Counted from the first letter of the stretch, positions 24,560-32,105 are shown. The stretch is DNA of 43,905 nt from UBA5976 sp037137575 (GCA_037137575.1 JBAXKB010000008.1:1-43905); one strand, 5' to 3'. The notes: generated by a model not told the origin, from the sequence alone. Translations and numbers: made by a program.

Positions 24560-25288
24560 GTGGCTGGCCAATCGAAACATCGTCCGGCAAAGAGCGGCCG
24601 GATAGCCCGGTTACGCTTACGACGCTCGTTGCGCCCGCATTTAAGCCGTACTCAGGTTCTCTTGACCGCAATCTTTGTATTACTTGGTTTCGCAACAACT
24701 GCGGCCATCAGTGGCTCGAGTGCGAATGCCGTTTTATCCAACGCCCGCCAGAGTGACTTAGTAGCGGTATTAGACGATCTGGCCGGCCGTGAAGCGCGGT
24801 TACGAGCCGAATCTGCGCGCTTGGAAACCGCTCGGCAAACATTACTTGGCGGCAACGAGTACCAGGCAGTGACGGAAGCTAAAAGACGAGCTAACGCTCT
24901 GGCACAACTTGCTGGCACCCAGAAATTGGCTGGATCTGGAATCCAAGTGCGAATCTCGCGTAAGTTAATAGCGACCACATTGTTAGATGCTATCCAGGAA
25001 CTTCGCGATGCTGGAGCAATCGGTATGGAGATTTCAGATAAAGACCTAGCTGTGCGCGTGGTAGGAAACACTTGGTTTGGCGATACAGCCACTGGCGTGT
25101 CTGTATCCGGCACAGAATTGCACTTACCGATCTTCATCAAAGTAATTGGTGAGAGTTCCGTACTGGCACCAGCACTGCGTATTCCTGGCGGCTTGGCAGA
25201 CACTGTCCATACCGATGGCGGAAACATCAGTATCAGGGAAATGCCCAATGTGGAGATTGATTCGACGGTACCTCTGCAGATGCCGTAG
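24560..25288 (+). CDS. DUF881 membrane-anchored protein (second copy)
   Basis: A 242-residue paralogue of the gene at 23432. A very basic N terminus (RLRLRRSLRPHLSRTQ) precedes one membrane helix (about 33-53), a coiled coil (GREARLRAESARLETARQ) and a DUF881 domain with GSGIQVRIS, AIQELRDAGAIGMEISDKDL and VIGESSVLAPAL. It should be anchored with the domain outside. GTG start with GAAGG six bases upstream, one base after the sbp stop. Function unknown; context suggests a complex of both DUF881 proteins and Sbp, which is an inference. Confidence 0.88.
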   Translation: MAGQSKHRPAKSGRIARLRLRRSLRPHLSRTQVLLTAIFVLLGFATTAAISGSSANAVLSNARQSDLVAVLDDLAGREARLRAESARLETARQTLLGGNEYQAVTEAKRRANALAQLAGTQKLAGSGIQVRISRKLIATTLLDAIQELRDAGAIGMEISDKDLAVRVVGNTWFGDTATGVSVSGTELHLPIFIKVIGESSVLAPALRIPGGLADTVHTDGGNISIREMPNVEIDSTVPLQMP

Positions 25289-25300
25289 GGCGCCATGGCG

Positions 25301-25306
25301 TACGCT
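25301..25306 (+). promoter_or_regulatory. gcvH: Leaderless-type -10 box before gcvH
   Basis: TACGCT followed by exactly six bases and ATG 25313. It supports the downstream start over ATG 25295. No -35 of note. Confidence 0.5.
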
Positions 25307-25312
25307 TATCCC

Positions 25313-25702
25313 ATGGCAAATACACCTGAGAATTTGAAATACACCGCTGAACACGAGTGGGTTCTTGCAGTAGACCAGAGCACAGTGCGCTTTGGTATCA
25401 CTGACTACGCACAAGACGCTTTGGGCGACATTGTGTTCGTTAGTTTGCCTGCACTCGGAGCCACAGTTGCGGCCGGAGCGCAGTGCGGCGAAGTTGAATC
25501 TACTAAAAGCGTAAGTGACATTTATGCCCCGGTGTCGGGAACGATAGTTGCTCGCAACGATGGGGTAGAGACTGCCCCTGAAGTGCTCAATTCAGATCCA
25601 TATGGTCAAGGCTGGATCGCCGACATTACGGTAGAAAATTCGGAAATAGCCCTCGCAGAACTGTTGGACGCGGTAGCGTATCAACAACTCACCGGCCAAT
25701 AG
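25313..25702 (+). CDS. gcvH: Glycine cleavage system H protein
   Basis: A 129-residue lipoyl carrier protein. It begins MANTPENLKYTAEHEWV, with YAQDALGDIVFVSLP and GEVESTKSVSDIYAPVSG, where the Lys in ESTKS is the lipoylation site. It shuttles the aminomethyl group between P, T and L proteins. ATG 25313 gives the normal family length and has a -10 box six bases upstream; ATG 25295 would add six residues. gcvP lies 3 kb downstream under separate riboswitch control; gcvT is not in the window. Confidence 0.95.
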   Translation: MANTPENLKYTAEHEWVLAVDQSTVRFGITDYAQDALGDIVFVSLPALGATVAAGAQCGEVESTKSVSDIYAPVSGTIVARNDGVETAPEVLNSDPYGQGWIADITVENSEIALAELLDAVAYQQLTGQ

Positions 25703-25717
25703 ATAGCGAAGGCGAAG

Positions 25718-26206
25718 ATGACTACCTGCCCTACGTGTGGACACGAGAACGAAGCTGGCGCACGTTTTTGTTCATCTTGTGGTGTAGGTGTGAGTTCAAT
25801 CCCACAATCAACCGGTGTGTACGAAATTGAAAAAACTTTGGATACTCGCGAATTTCCACCTGTTAATCCGGAACACTTCCAGGAGATAGCAACAGGCAAT
25901 GCGGTTCTTGTCGTCACGCGTGGCGCGCTCGAAGGCGTTCGATTTACCCTCAACGCTTCGAGCTCCGAACCGGTGATAATCGGGCGTTCACCTGAGACTT
26001 CCATTTTTCTTGATGACATAACTGTTTCGCGTCAGCACGCCAAGATTGTTCGGATAGATGGCCAGTGGTTGATTACTGACTGTGGAAGTCTGAACGGCAC
26101 CTATGTGAATCGTAATTTGGTAACGGACGCCGTATTGGCGAATAATGATGATGTACAAATCGGAAAATATCGATTTGTCTTCATCTCAAATCAGGATCAG
26201 GCATAG
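25718..26206 (+). CDS. garA: Zinc-ribbon plus FHA-domain protein (GarA/OdhI-like)
   Basis: A 162-residue protein. Residues 4-21 form a four-cysteine zinc ribbon (C4, C7, C18, C21), followed by a linker with Thr40 and Thr43 (IEKTLDTREF) and an FHA domain (about 62-157) with IIGRSPETSIFLDD, TVSRQHAKI and CGSLNGTYVN, the phosphothreonine-binding residues. Mycobacterial GarA, in the same genomic position, controls 2-oxoglutarate metabolism after phosphorylation of an N-terminal Thr. Whether Thr40 or Thr43 plays that part is a guess, and the surrounding sequence differs from the ETTSVF motif of GarA. A GAAGGCGAAG ribosome site precedes the ATG. Confidence 0.9.
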   Translation: MTTCPTCGHENEAGARFCSSCGVGVSSIPQSTGVYEIEKTLDTREFPPVNPEHFQEIATGNAVLVVTRGALEGVRFTLNASSSEPVIIGRSPETSIFLDDITVSRQHAKIVRIDGQWLITDCGSLNGTYVNRNLVTDAVLANNDDVQIGKYRFVFISNQDQA

Positions 26207-26213
26207 CGGCTAT

Positions 26214-26945
26214 ATGGCACAGGAACTTTCGCGTCAGACCTCGGGACATGCGCTGTTCACTATTGGCGAGGTAATCAACCGACTACTCGAAGAATTCCCG
26301 GAAATTACCATCTCAAAGATTCGTTTCTTGGAAACGCATGAATTGGTAACACCGACCCGCACAGCTAGCGGATACCGCAAGTTCAGTTTGGTAGACATAG
26401 AGCGATTACGGTACATCCTGCGGATGCAGCGTGACCACTTTCTGCCGCTCAAGGTTATTCGCGGCCACATCGACGCCATAGATCGTGGATTAGAGCCACC
26501 GGCTATTGGCGATGTGACACCGAAACCGCCTCGCGTTCTATTGAGTGCTGATTCGATTGACGACTCTGCCGGCGCAAAAGCAGTTCGATTAACACATGTT
26601 GAGTTACTGGCCAATGTGCAAGACTGCGAACAGTTAACCAAAGACCTCATCACTTACGGCCTAATCAGCGCTGATGAACAGGGACACTTCAATGGCCGGG
26701 ACTTAGCCATAGTGCAGACGGCTCAATCTCTGGCAGGTTTTGGACTCGAGCCCCGGCACTTAAAGACGGTTAAATCTTCCGCTAGTAGAGAAATAGATTT
26801 GTTCGCGCCCATAATCACAGCAGCGCGTTCGGGGCGAAATGGCGCATCTATCGCGCAGGTTCAAGAAGCTGCGCTACAAATATCGAATGCAATTCTTAGA
26901 TTGCACGAGTTAGTGCTTCGCCAGTTATTGGATGAACAGATTTAG
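26214..26945 (+). CDS. ftsR: MerR-family transcriptional regulator, FtsR-like
   Basis: A 243-residue protein with a winged helix-turn-helix near the N terminus (LFTIGEVINRLLEEFPEITI, then KIRFLETHELVTP and GYRKFSLVDIERLRYI), a linker, and a C-terminal effector/dimer domain without an obvious metal-binding Cys pair. Orthologues between the FHA and DUF151 genes (Rv1828 in M. tuberculosis, FtsR in Corynebacterium) are reported to control division genes such as ftsZ. I chose ATG 26214, seven bases after the FHA stop; the open frame extends into the FHA gene. No strong ribosome site, so translation is probably coupled. Confidence 0.87.
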   Translation: MAQELSRQTSGHALFTIGEVINRLLEEFPEITISKIRFLETHELVTPTRTASGYRKFSLVDIERLRYILRMQRDHFLPLKVIRGHIDAIDRGLEPPAIGDVTPKPPRVLLSADSIDDSAGAKAVRLTHVELLANVQDCEQLTKDLITYGLISADEQGHFNGRDLAIVQTAQSLAGFGLEPRHLKTVKSSASREIDLFAPIITAARSGRNGASIAQVQEAALQISNAILRLHELVLRQLLDEQI

Positions 26946-26954
26946 CATCTGCCC

Positions 26955-26960
26955 TACACT
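26955..26960 (+). promoter_or_regulatory. Leaderless-type -10 box before the DUF151 gene
   Basis: TACACT, six bases, ATG 26967. It lies in the short gap after the MerR gene. No Shine-Dalgarno sequence is seen. Confidence 0.55.
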
Positions 26961-26966
26961 ATCCGT

Positions 26967-27452
26967 ATGGCACAAGTAGAAGTAGTCGGTGTTCGAATCG
27001 AGTTTCCCTCGAATCAGCCGGTGTTAATTCTGCGCGAAATGAACAGTCCAAGATTCATCCCGCTCTGGATTGGCGTTCCTGAGGCCAGCGCCATATCGCT
27101 GGCTTTGGACGCAGTACAGGTACCCCGGCCAATGACTCACGATTTACTCGTGGATGTAATTGCCAATTTCCAGGACTCCTTGACTGCAGTTACCATCACC
27201 GAGTTACAAGATGGAATCTTTTACGCCTTGTTGCAGTTTGCAAATCATGATCCGGTGAGTGCGCGGCCTTCCGATGCGATTGCGTTGGCACTGCGAGTGG
27301 GCGCTCCAATTTTTGTCGCCGACGAAGTAATGGACATTGCAGGGCAGTTCATTACCGAGGATGAGGCAGACGAATCTGTGGACGACCAAGATTCCGAGCT
27401 AGCCCAGTTTCGCGAATTCCTCGATCAAATCCGGCCAGAGGACTTTTCCTAA
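26967..27452 (+). CDS. DUF151 bifunctional nuclease-family protein
   Basis: A 161-residue protein with LREMNSPRFIPLWIGVPEA and RPSDAIALALRVGAPIFVA, the two DUF151 signatures. Some members have DNase/RNase activity (plant BBD, and bacterial homologues); the role in actinobacteria is not settled. The C terminus is acidic (EDEADESVDDQDSE). Position between two MerR genes is the same as Rv1829 in mycobacteria. Length is normal. Confidence 0.9.
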   Translation: MAQVEVVGVRIEFPSNQPVLILREMNSPRFIPLWIGVPEASAISLALDAVQVPRPMTHDLLVDVIANFQDSLTAVTITELQDGIFYALLQFANHDPVSARPSDAIALALRVGAPIFVADEVMDIAGQFITEDEADESVDDQDSELAQFREFLDQIRPEDFS

Positions 27453-27497
27453 TAAAACGTGGCTGATAACCCTCAACCAAACCCTCTAGTAAAGATT

Positions 27498-27503
27498 TAT
27501 ACT
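27498..27503 (+). promoter_or_regulatory. Possible additional -10 box (TATACT)
   Basis: TATACT closely fits a -10 hexamer, but no -35 is visible at normal distance. It lies upstream of the better promoter at 27534-27562 and beside the repeat GTGTCGGC-GTGTCGCA (27507-27522). Confidence 0.3.
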
Positions 27504-27533
27504 TAGGTGTCGGCGTGTCGCACGTCTGCATGA

Positions 27534-27562
27534 TTGACCTGAACCTGAGATACACATATTGT
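27534..27562 (+). promoter_or_regulatory. Sigma-A type promoter for the second MerR gene
   Basis: TTGACC (27534-27539), a 17-base spacer and TATTGT (27557-27562). Transcription should start near 27569, giving a leader of about 49 bases that includes the AAGGAG ribosome site at 27605-27610. Confidence 0.6.
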
Positions 27563-27617
27563 GAGAGTCCGAAGGTTTACCCGTGGGTTAATCCGCACTT
27601 CACCAAGGAGTTACTTG

Positions 27618-28229
27618 ATGTCAGAGCACGAAGGCACCTCAGCAGAGTCAATCGCTGACGAAGTCGCCCGCGCCCAAGCCAAACTCGTGGCACAGGAGCA
27701 GGGTTTATTCCCGGAAGAAACGCCGCTATCTGAACTAGCGAACCTTGGCTACCGCGGCCCGATTGCTGCTGGGGTAGTAGGCATCACATACCGTCAGTTG
27801 GATTATTGGGCCCGTACTGGTTTGGTTGAGCCAACCGTTCGCAGCGCAACTGGCTCAGGCACTGCGCGCCTGTATGGTTTCCGCGACATTCTTGAACTCA
27901 AAGTCGTAAAGCGCCTGCTAGATACTGGAGTATCCCTGCAGCAAATCCGCACCGCAGTTGAATACTTGCGCACTCGCGGTCTTGGCGACTTAACCGGCAT
28001 AACTTTGATGAGTGATGGAGCAACTGTCTACGCGTGCATGTCGCCAGATGAGATTGTCGATTTGCTCGCTCATGGTCAGGCAGTTTTTGGTATCGCATTA
28101 AATGGTGTCTGGAAAGAGGTCGAAGGCAGTCTCAGCGCGTTGCCAAGTGAACGCACTGAGGAACCAGTTCCTGCAACTTCGGGATCTGACGAGCTGTCCA
28201 TGCGTCGACGTGCTCGAGAGGGTGCCTAA
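27618..28229 (+). CDS. MerR-family transcriptional regulator (Rv1830-like)
   Basis: A 203-residue protein with a MerR DNA-binding domain from about residue 50 (VGITYRQLDYWARTGLVEPT, then ARLYGFRDILELKVVKRLL) and a C-terminal region of unknown ligand (TLMSDGATVYACMSPDEIVDLL). I chose ATG 27618 because AAGGAG lies seven bases upstream; the longer GTG start at 27561 would overlap the -10. Its own promoter and a nearby inverted repeat suggest autoregulation, which is inference. It precedes the riboswitch-controlled gcvP as in mycobacteria. Confidence 0.92.
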   Translation: MSEHEGTSAESIADEVARAQAKLVAQEQGLFPEETPLSELANLGYRGPIAAGVVGITYRQLDYWARTGLVEPTVRSATGSGTARLYGFRDILELKVVKRLLDTGVSLQQIRTAVEYLRTRGLGDLTGITLMSDGATVYACMSPDEIVDLLAHGQAVFGIALNGVWKEVEGSLSALPSERTEEPVPATSGSDELSMRRRAREGA

Positions 28230-28253
28230 CTCTCGTTCTGCGCTTATCTGGGT

Positions 28254-28259
28254 TACACT
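28254..28259 (+). promoter_or_regulatory. gcvP: -10 box for the glycine riboswitch-gcvP transcript
   Basis: TACACT in GGGTTACACTTAAGG, about 28 bases before the aptamer. Transcription should start near 28266. No good -35 is visible. Confidence 0.5.
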
Positions 28260-28281
28260 TAAGGTGCTTATGATTCAGCAA

Positions 28282-28424
28282 GGGAGAGTCTGCGTTTAGA
28301 CGCAGCGCCGACGGGGCAAATATCCTCACAACCTCTCAGGCAAAGGGACCTTGCAGAATCGGCAACTCTGAAGCCACAGCGACAGAGGGGGAGATGCGGT
28401 AACGCATCCGACTTTGCTGTGGAG
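28282..28424 (+). promoter_or_regulatory. Glycine riboswitch, single aptamer with hairpin overlapping the gcvP ribosome site
   Basis: The aptamer (28282-28373) has GGGAGAGT, GCGCCGACGGGGCAAAT, CCTCTCAGGCAAAGGGACC and ACTCTGAAG, the conserved glycine-aptamer segments; AGAGT (28285-28289) pairs with ACTCT (28365-28369) as P1. The expression platform has CCACAGC (28374-28380) pairing with GCTGTGG (28416-28422), enclosing a GATGCG-GTAA-CGCATC hairpin (28393-28408). The outer stem takes in the GG of the GGAG ribosome site (28421-28424) and is followed by TTTTT, so it could block translation, terminate transcription, or both. An alternative pairing CTCTG (28366-28370) with CAGAG (28383-28387) would compete with P1. 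No second aptamer is present. Confidence 0.88.
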
Positions 28425-28429
28425 TTTTT

Positions 28430-31330
28430 GTGTCTAACCTAATTACAAACATTCATTCAACATCCGACGAGTTCACTGGCCGTCATATAGGTCCAGATAA
28501 AGAACAGCTGGCACACATCCTAGAGACTCTTGGCTATGAATCTCTTAGCGAATTAACAACACATGCTGTTCCAGGTGGTATCGCACTACGAGAACCACTG
28601 AATCTTGACGAAGGCAAATCTGAAGCTGAAGTACTGGCCGAACTTCGTGAATTGGCCGATCAAAACACAGTTCTAAAACCCATGATCGGACTTGGCTATT
28701 ACGGAACTTACACACCCGGGGTTATTGCGCGAAACATCTTTGAGAATCCGGCTTGGTACACCGCCTATACGCCCTACCAGCCAGAGATTTCGCAGGGTCG
28801 CCTAGAAGCACTCTTGAATTTCCAAACTATGGTCACCGACTTAACTGGCTTAGATATTGCCAGCGCCTCATTACTGGATGAATCTACGGCTGCAGCAGAG
28901 GCAATGACCCTGATTCGCCGTATGAGCAAATCAGGGTCGCAAACATTCTTAGTCGATAGTGATACGCACCCACAGACACTAGCGGTACTTCAGACCAGAG
29001 CAGAGCCGCTTGGTATCGATATCCACTTAATCGATGTCAATAACGAAGATGCTCTTCCGGAGTCTTGTTTTGGTCTGCTAGTTAGTTATCCAGCTAGCAG
29101 TGGGGCAATCCGAAACCTCGCTAATTTAGTGAGCGCTGCCCATTCTGCAGGCGCATTAGTTGTTGCAGTAACGGATCTGTTAGCCCTTACGCTGATCGCG
29201 TCACCGGGCAGTTGGGGAGCCGACATTGCCGTTGGGTCTACTCAGCGATTCGGGGTTCCGATCGGATTTGGTGGGCCGCATGCCGGATTCATGGCAGTTC
29301 GAAATGGATTAGAGCGTTCATTACCTGGTCGACTAGTAGGTGTAACCAAGGATGCCGCTGGCAACATGGCATACCGCTTGGCTTTGCAGACTCGTGAACA
29401 ACACATTCGGCGCGATAAAGCAACTAGCAACATTTGCACCGCACAGGTATTGCTCGCTGTTCTGGCTTCGATGTACGCGGTGTACCACGGCCCTCGTGGC
29501 CTAGCAAAAATCGCAAAGCGCACACATCAACTCGCGGCAGCGTTTGCCAGGGGAGTGAGAGCTACTGGAATCGAGACTTCCGCAGATTTCTTTGACACGG
29601 TACAAATCAAAGTTCCAGGTACCGCAGCAAAAGTTGTGCAGGCCGCGCGAGATTTGGGTATTGCAATCTACGACAGCGGAAACGACACAGTAAGCATTAG
29701 TTTTGATGAAACTTCGAGTTTCGAAACGGTTGCCACATTGTGGCAGGCGATTGGCGATGCAACAGGGGTCAACATCTCTTCGAGTGTGGCCGATTTCATC
29801 ACAGACTCTGACATAGCGCCACAGTTGCTTCGGTCGGACAGCTTCTTGACACATGAAGTTTTTAATTCGTACCAAAGTGAAACTGAGATGCTGCGCTACA
29901 TTCGCAAATTAAGCGATAAAGACATTGCCCTAGATCGTTCGATGATTCCGCTGGGCTCCTGCACTATGAAGCTCAATGCCACAACCGAGATGGCTGCTGT
30001 TTCTTGGCCTGAATTTGGTGGAATTCATCCGTTTGCGCCGCTTGATACAGTGACTGGCTACCTTAAGTTAATTCATCAATTGGAAAGTTGGTTGGCTGAA
30101 GTAACGGGCTACGACAGCGTTAACCTGCAACCCAATGCTGGCTCACAAGGGGAGTTCGCGGGACTATTGGCTATTCGCGCGTATCACAAGGCGCAAGGTC
30201 AGTCACAGCGCGATTTGTGTCTAATTCCAAGTAGCGCCCACGGTACAAATGCTGCCTCCGCTGTGATGGCCGGTATGCGAGTTGTGGTTGTTGCTTGTGA
30301 CGAGCAGGGCAACGTGGACATTGAAGATCTCAAAGCCAAGATTGCGCAGAATGCTGATTCGCTATCGGCTCTCATGATCACTTACCCCTCAACGCACGGA
30401 GTTTATGAGTCCGGTGTACAAGAAATTTGTGCATTGATTCACGATGCTGGCGGTCAGGTTTACGTCGATGGCGCTAACTTAAATGCACTAGTCGGATTGG
30501 CCAAACCTGGTAAATTTGGCGCTGATGTTTCGCACCTGAACCTGCATAAAACTTTCGCTATTCCACACGGTGGCGGCGGACCCGGTGTTGGCCCAGTAGC
30601 TGTGCGGGCACACTTGGCGCCGTACTTGCCATCACATCCACTGCGCCCGGAGGCTGGGCCAATTGGTCAGGGTTACGCCGATGGTGGAGTAGGGCCAGTA
30701 AGCGCAGCCCCTTGGGGAAGCGCAAGTATTTTACCGATTGCTTGGGCGTACATTCGCCTGATGGGAGCTACGGGCCTTAAGGATGCCTCGTCAGTTGCCG
30801 TAGCCAGCGCAAACTACTTGGCCAACGAACTCGAAAATGATTTCCCCGTTTTGTATCGGGGCAACAGGGGACTCATTGCTCACGAATGCATTCTTGACTT
30901 ACGTGAAATAACTAAACAAAGTGGCATCTCGGTCGACGACGTGGCTAAACGATTAATGGATTACGGTTTCCATGCGCCAACCATGTCTTTCCCAGTTCCG
31001 GGCACTTTGATGATTGAGCCAACTGAAAGCGAAGGTCTAGTAGAGCTAGACCGCTTCGTGGCGGCCATGAAAGCCATCCGCCGTGAGATTGCCCATGTTG
31101 AGCAGGGGATTTGGACGCTGGAAGACAATCCACTGGTTAATGCCCCACATACGGCAGAATTCTTACTCTCTGGCTGGAATCAAGGTTACGACCAGCTTGT
31201 GGGTGCTTACCCGAGCGAAAGCCCGCGAGCAAATAAGTACTGGCCGCCGGTACGTCGAATTGACGGCGCCTATGGTGATCGGAATTTGGTTTGCTCATGT
31301 CCTAGGCCTGAAGAATTCCAAGACGCTTAG
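28430..31330 (+). CDS. gcvP: Glycine dehydrogenase (aminomethyl-transferring), P protein
   Basis: A 966-residue single-chain P protein (both halves fused), PLP-dependent, which decarboxylates glycine and passes the aminomethyl group to GcvH. The N terminus has DEFTGRHIGPDKEQL, and the PLP Lys lies in LNLHKTFAIPHGGGGPGVGP (about residue 705). Other marks are TNICTAQVLLA and PLGSCTMKLNA. Start is GTG 28430, five bases after GGAG. It is controlled by the glycine riboswitch just upstream. The gene is complete. Confidence 0.97.
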   Translation: MSNLITNIHSTSDEFTGRHIGPDKEQLAHILETLGYESLSELTTHAVPGGIALREPLNLDEGKSEAEVLAELRELADQNTVLKPMIGLGYYGTYTPGVIARNIFENPAWYTAYTPYQPEISQGRLEALLNFQTMVTDLTGLDIASASLLDESTAAAEAMTLIRRMSKSGSQTFLVDSDTHPQTLAVLQTRAEPLGIDIHLIDVNNEDALPESCFGLLVSYPASSGAIRNLANLVSAAHSAGALVVAVTDLLALTLIASPGSWGADIAVGSTQRFGVPIGFGGPHAGFMAVRNGLERSLPGRLVGVTKDAAGNMAYRLALQTREQHIRRDKATSNICTAQVLLAVLASMYAVYHGPRGLAKIAKRTHQLAAAFARGVRATGIETSADFFDTVQIKVPGTAAKVVQAARDLGIAIYDSGNDTVSISFDETSSFETVATLWQAIGDATGVNISSSVADFITDSDIAPQLLRSDSFLTHEVFNSYQSETEMLRYIRKLSDKDIALDRSMIPLGSCTMKLNATTEMAAVSWPEFGGIHPFAPLDTVTGYLKLIHQLESWLAEVTGYDSVNLQPNAGSQGEFAGLLAIRAYHKAQGQSQRDLCLIPSSAHGTNAASAVMAGMRVVVVACDEQGNVDIEDLKAKIAQNADSLSALMITYPSTHGVYESGVQEICALIHDAGGQVYVDGANLNALVGLAKPGKFGADVSHLNLHKTFAIPHGGGGPGVGPVAVRAHLAPYLPSHPLRPEAGPIGQGYADGGVGPVSAAPWGSASILPIAWAYIRLMGATGLKDASSVAVASANYLANELENDFPVLYRGNRGLIAHECILDLREITKQSGISVDDVAKRLMDYGFHAPTMSFPVPGTLMIEPTESEGLVELDRFVAAMKAIRREIAHVEQGIWTLEDNPLVNAPHTAEFLLSGWNQGYDQLVGAYPSESPRANKYWPPVRRIDGAYGDRNLVCSCPRPEEFQDA

Positions 31331-31751
31331 AAATCGTGCTACAGCGCCTGCCGGCAATCTTGCGCCACTAACTTTCACCGGCTAGCCATTAAGTAGCGCT
31401 GTGCAGGGAAGTGCTAGGTAACGTGAGCGTTATTGGCGATTGCCCAACTGGGCGGAATATTCGTAGATTGACATAATGTATCTTATCGGCTAAACATCTA
31501 TTATCTTAACTCTCGGTCACGACCGGTTTGTTGGGCATCCTTGGCTCTATTTTTGGCCATCGGGATTCTTTCGTACCCCCGCAGCACAGAATCGTCGTGA
31601 CCTGCCACCACGAAAGGTTCCAGATTTGCACAGGCAAAAACATTCAACAGTTAGCTAAATAAAGTTTTACAAATTTTGGGTTTGAGGCATTTTTGCGTGG
31701 GTAGGTAACGGATAACAGATTGAGACAATCAATCACACGTAGGAGGTCGTC
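31331..31751. other. 421-base intergenic region without a confident gene
   Basis: This is the only long gap. It holds TTGACA (31468-31473) with a 17-base spacer to TAAACA, a weak forward promoter; small hairpins such as GCCC-AACT-GGGC (31442-31453) and CGGT-CACG-ACCG; a GATTG-AGA-CAATC hairpin (31718-31730) just before the rbpA ribosome site; and a 36-codon leftward open frame. I recognise no known riboswitch, tmRNA, RNase P RNA or SRP RNA. It may be a long rbpA leader or hold a small RNA. Confidence 0.6.
31501..31611 (-). CDS. Possible 36-residue small protein (weak)
   Basis: A leftward GTG frame encodes a 36-residue, charged, Arg/Asp-rich peptide ending QTGRDRELR, with an internal Met starting MAKNRAKDAQ. 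Only a GGA at poor quality precedes the GTG, and no leaderless -10 was found. A frame of this length can arise by chance. I recognise no family. Confidence 0.2.
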   Translation of the reverse strand: MVAGHDDSVLRGYERIPMAKNRAKDAQQTGRDRELR

Positions 31752-32096
31752 ATGTCGGATGAATCAATGCGAGGCAGCGGAATGAGTCACATGAGCTACG
31801 AGGTAGACCGAGGCGAGCACGTAGCAATTCAAATAGTGACCTACACCTGCCAGGACGAGCACGCAACTACCCTGCCGTTTGCCGCTGACGCAGAAGAAAT
31901 TCCAAACACCTGGGAATGTGCCTGTGGGCAGTCTGCTGGATTGCCCGGCGTCGAACTTCCCGAGCGCGAACCAGTTCGAACTCGGCGCTCACATTATGAA
32001 ATCGTACGCGAACGTCGCTCTGAGGATGAACTAGCGGAGATCTTTGTGCTGAAACTTCATGAACTACGTCGTTACGATTCGCTACGTAGCGCCTAA
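31752..32096 (+). CDS. rbpA: RNA polymerase-binding protein RbpA
   Basis: A 114-residue protein matching RbpA: an N-terminal region with GSGMSHMSYEVDRGEHVA, a core with CQDEHATTLPFA and the Cys-containing WECACGQ, and the C-terminal sigma-interaction region RTHYE-like (RRSHYEIVRERRSEDELAEI). RbpA binds RNA polymerase and principal sigma and stabilises the open complex; it is restricted to actinobacteria. AGGAGG lies seven bases before the ATG. It is convergent with ppm1, the stops abutting, as in mycobacteria (Rv2050/Rv2051c). Confidence 0.96.
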   Translation: MSDESMRGSGMSHMSYEVDRGEHVAIQIVTYTCQDEHATTLPFAADAEEIPNTWECACGQSAGLPGVELPEREPVRTRRSHYEIVRERRSEDELAEIFVLKLHELRRYDSLRSA

Positions 32097-32105
32097 CTAT
32101 TTTTT
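32064..32105 (+). terminator. Possible terminator at the rbpA end
   Basis: CTACGT (32064-32069) can pair with ACGTAG (32084-32089), or the palindrome CGCTACGTAGCG can fold on itself; TTTTTT follows at 32100-32105 after about ten bases. The distance to the T-run is longer than usual. It overlaps the stop codons of both convergent genes. Confidence 0.3.

Noticed and set aside
28374..28422. A second glycine aptamer after the first
   Set aside because: Only 49 bases, without the GGCAAA-type core. It folds as a simple hairpin with a GTAA tetraloop.
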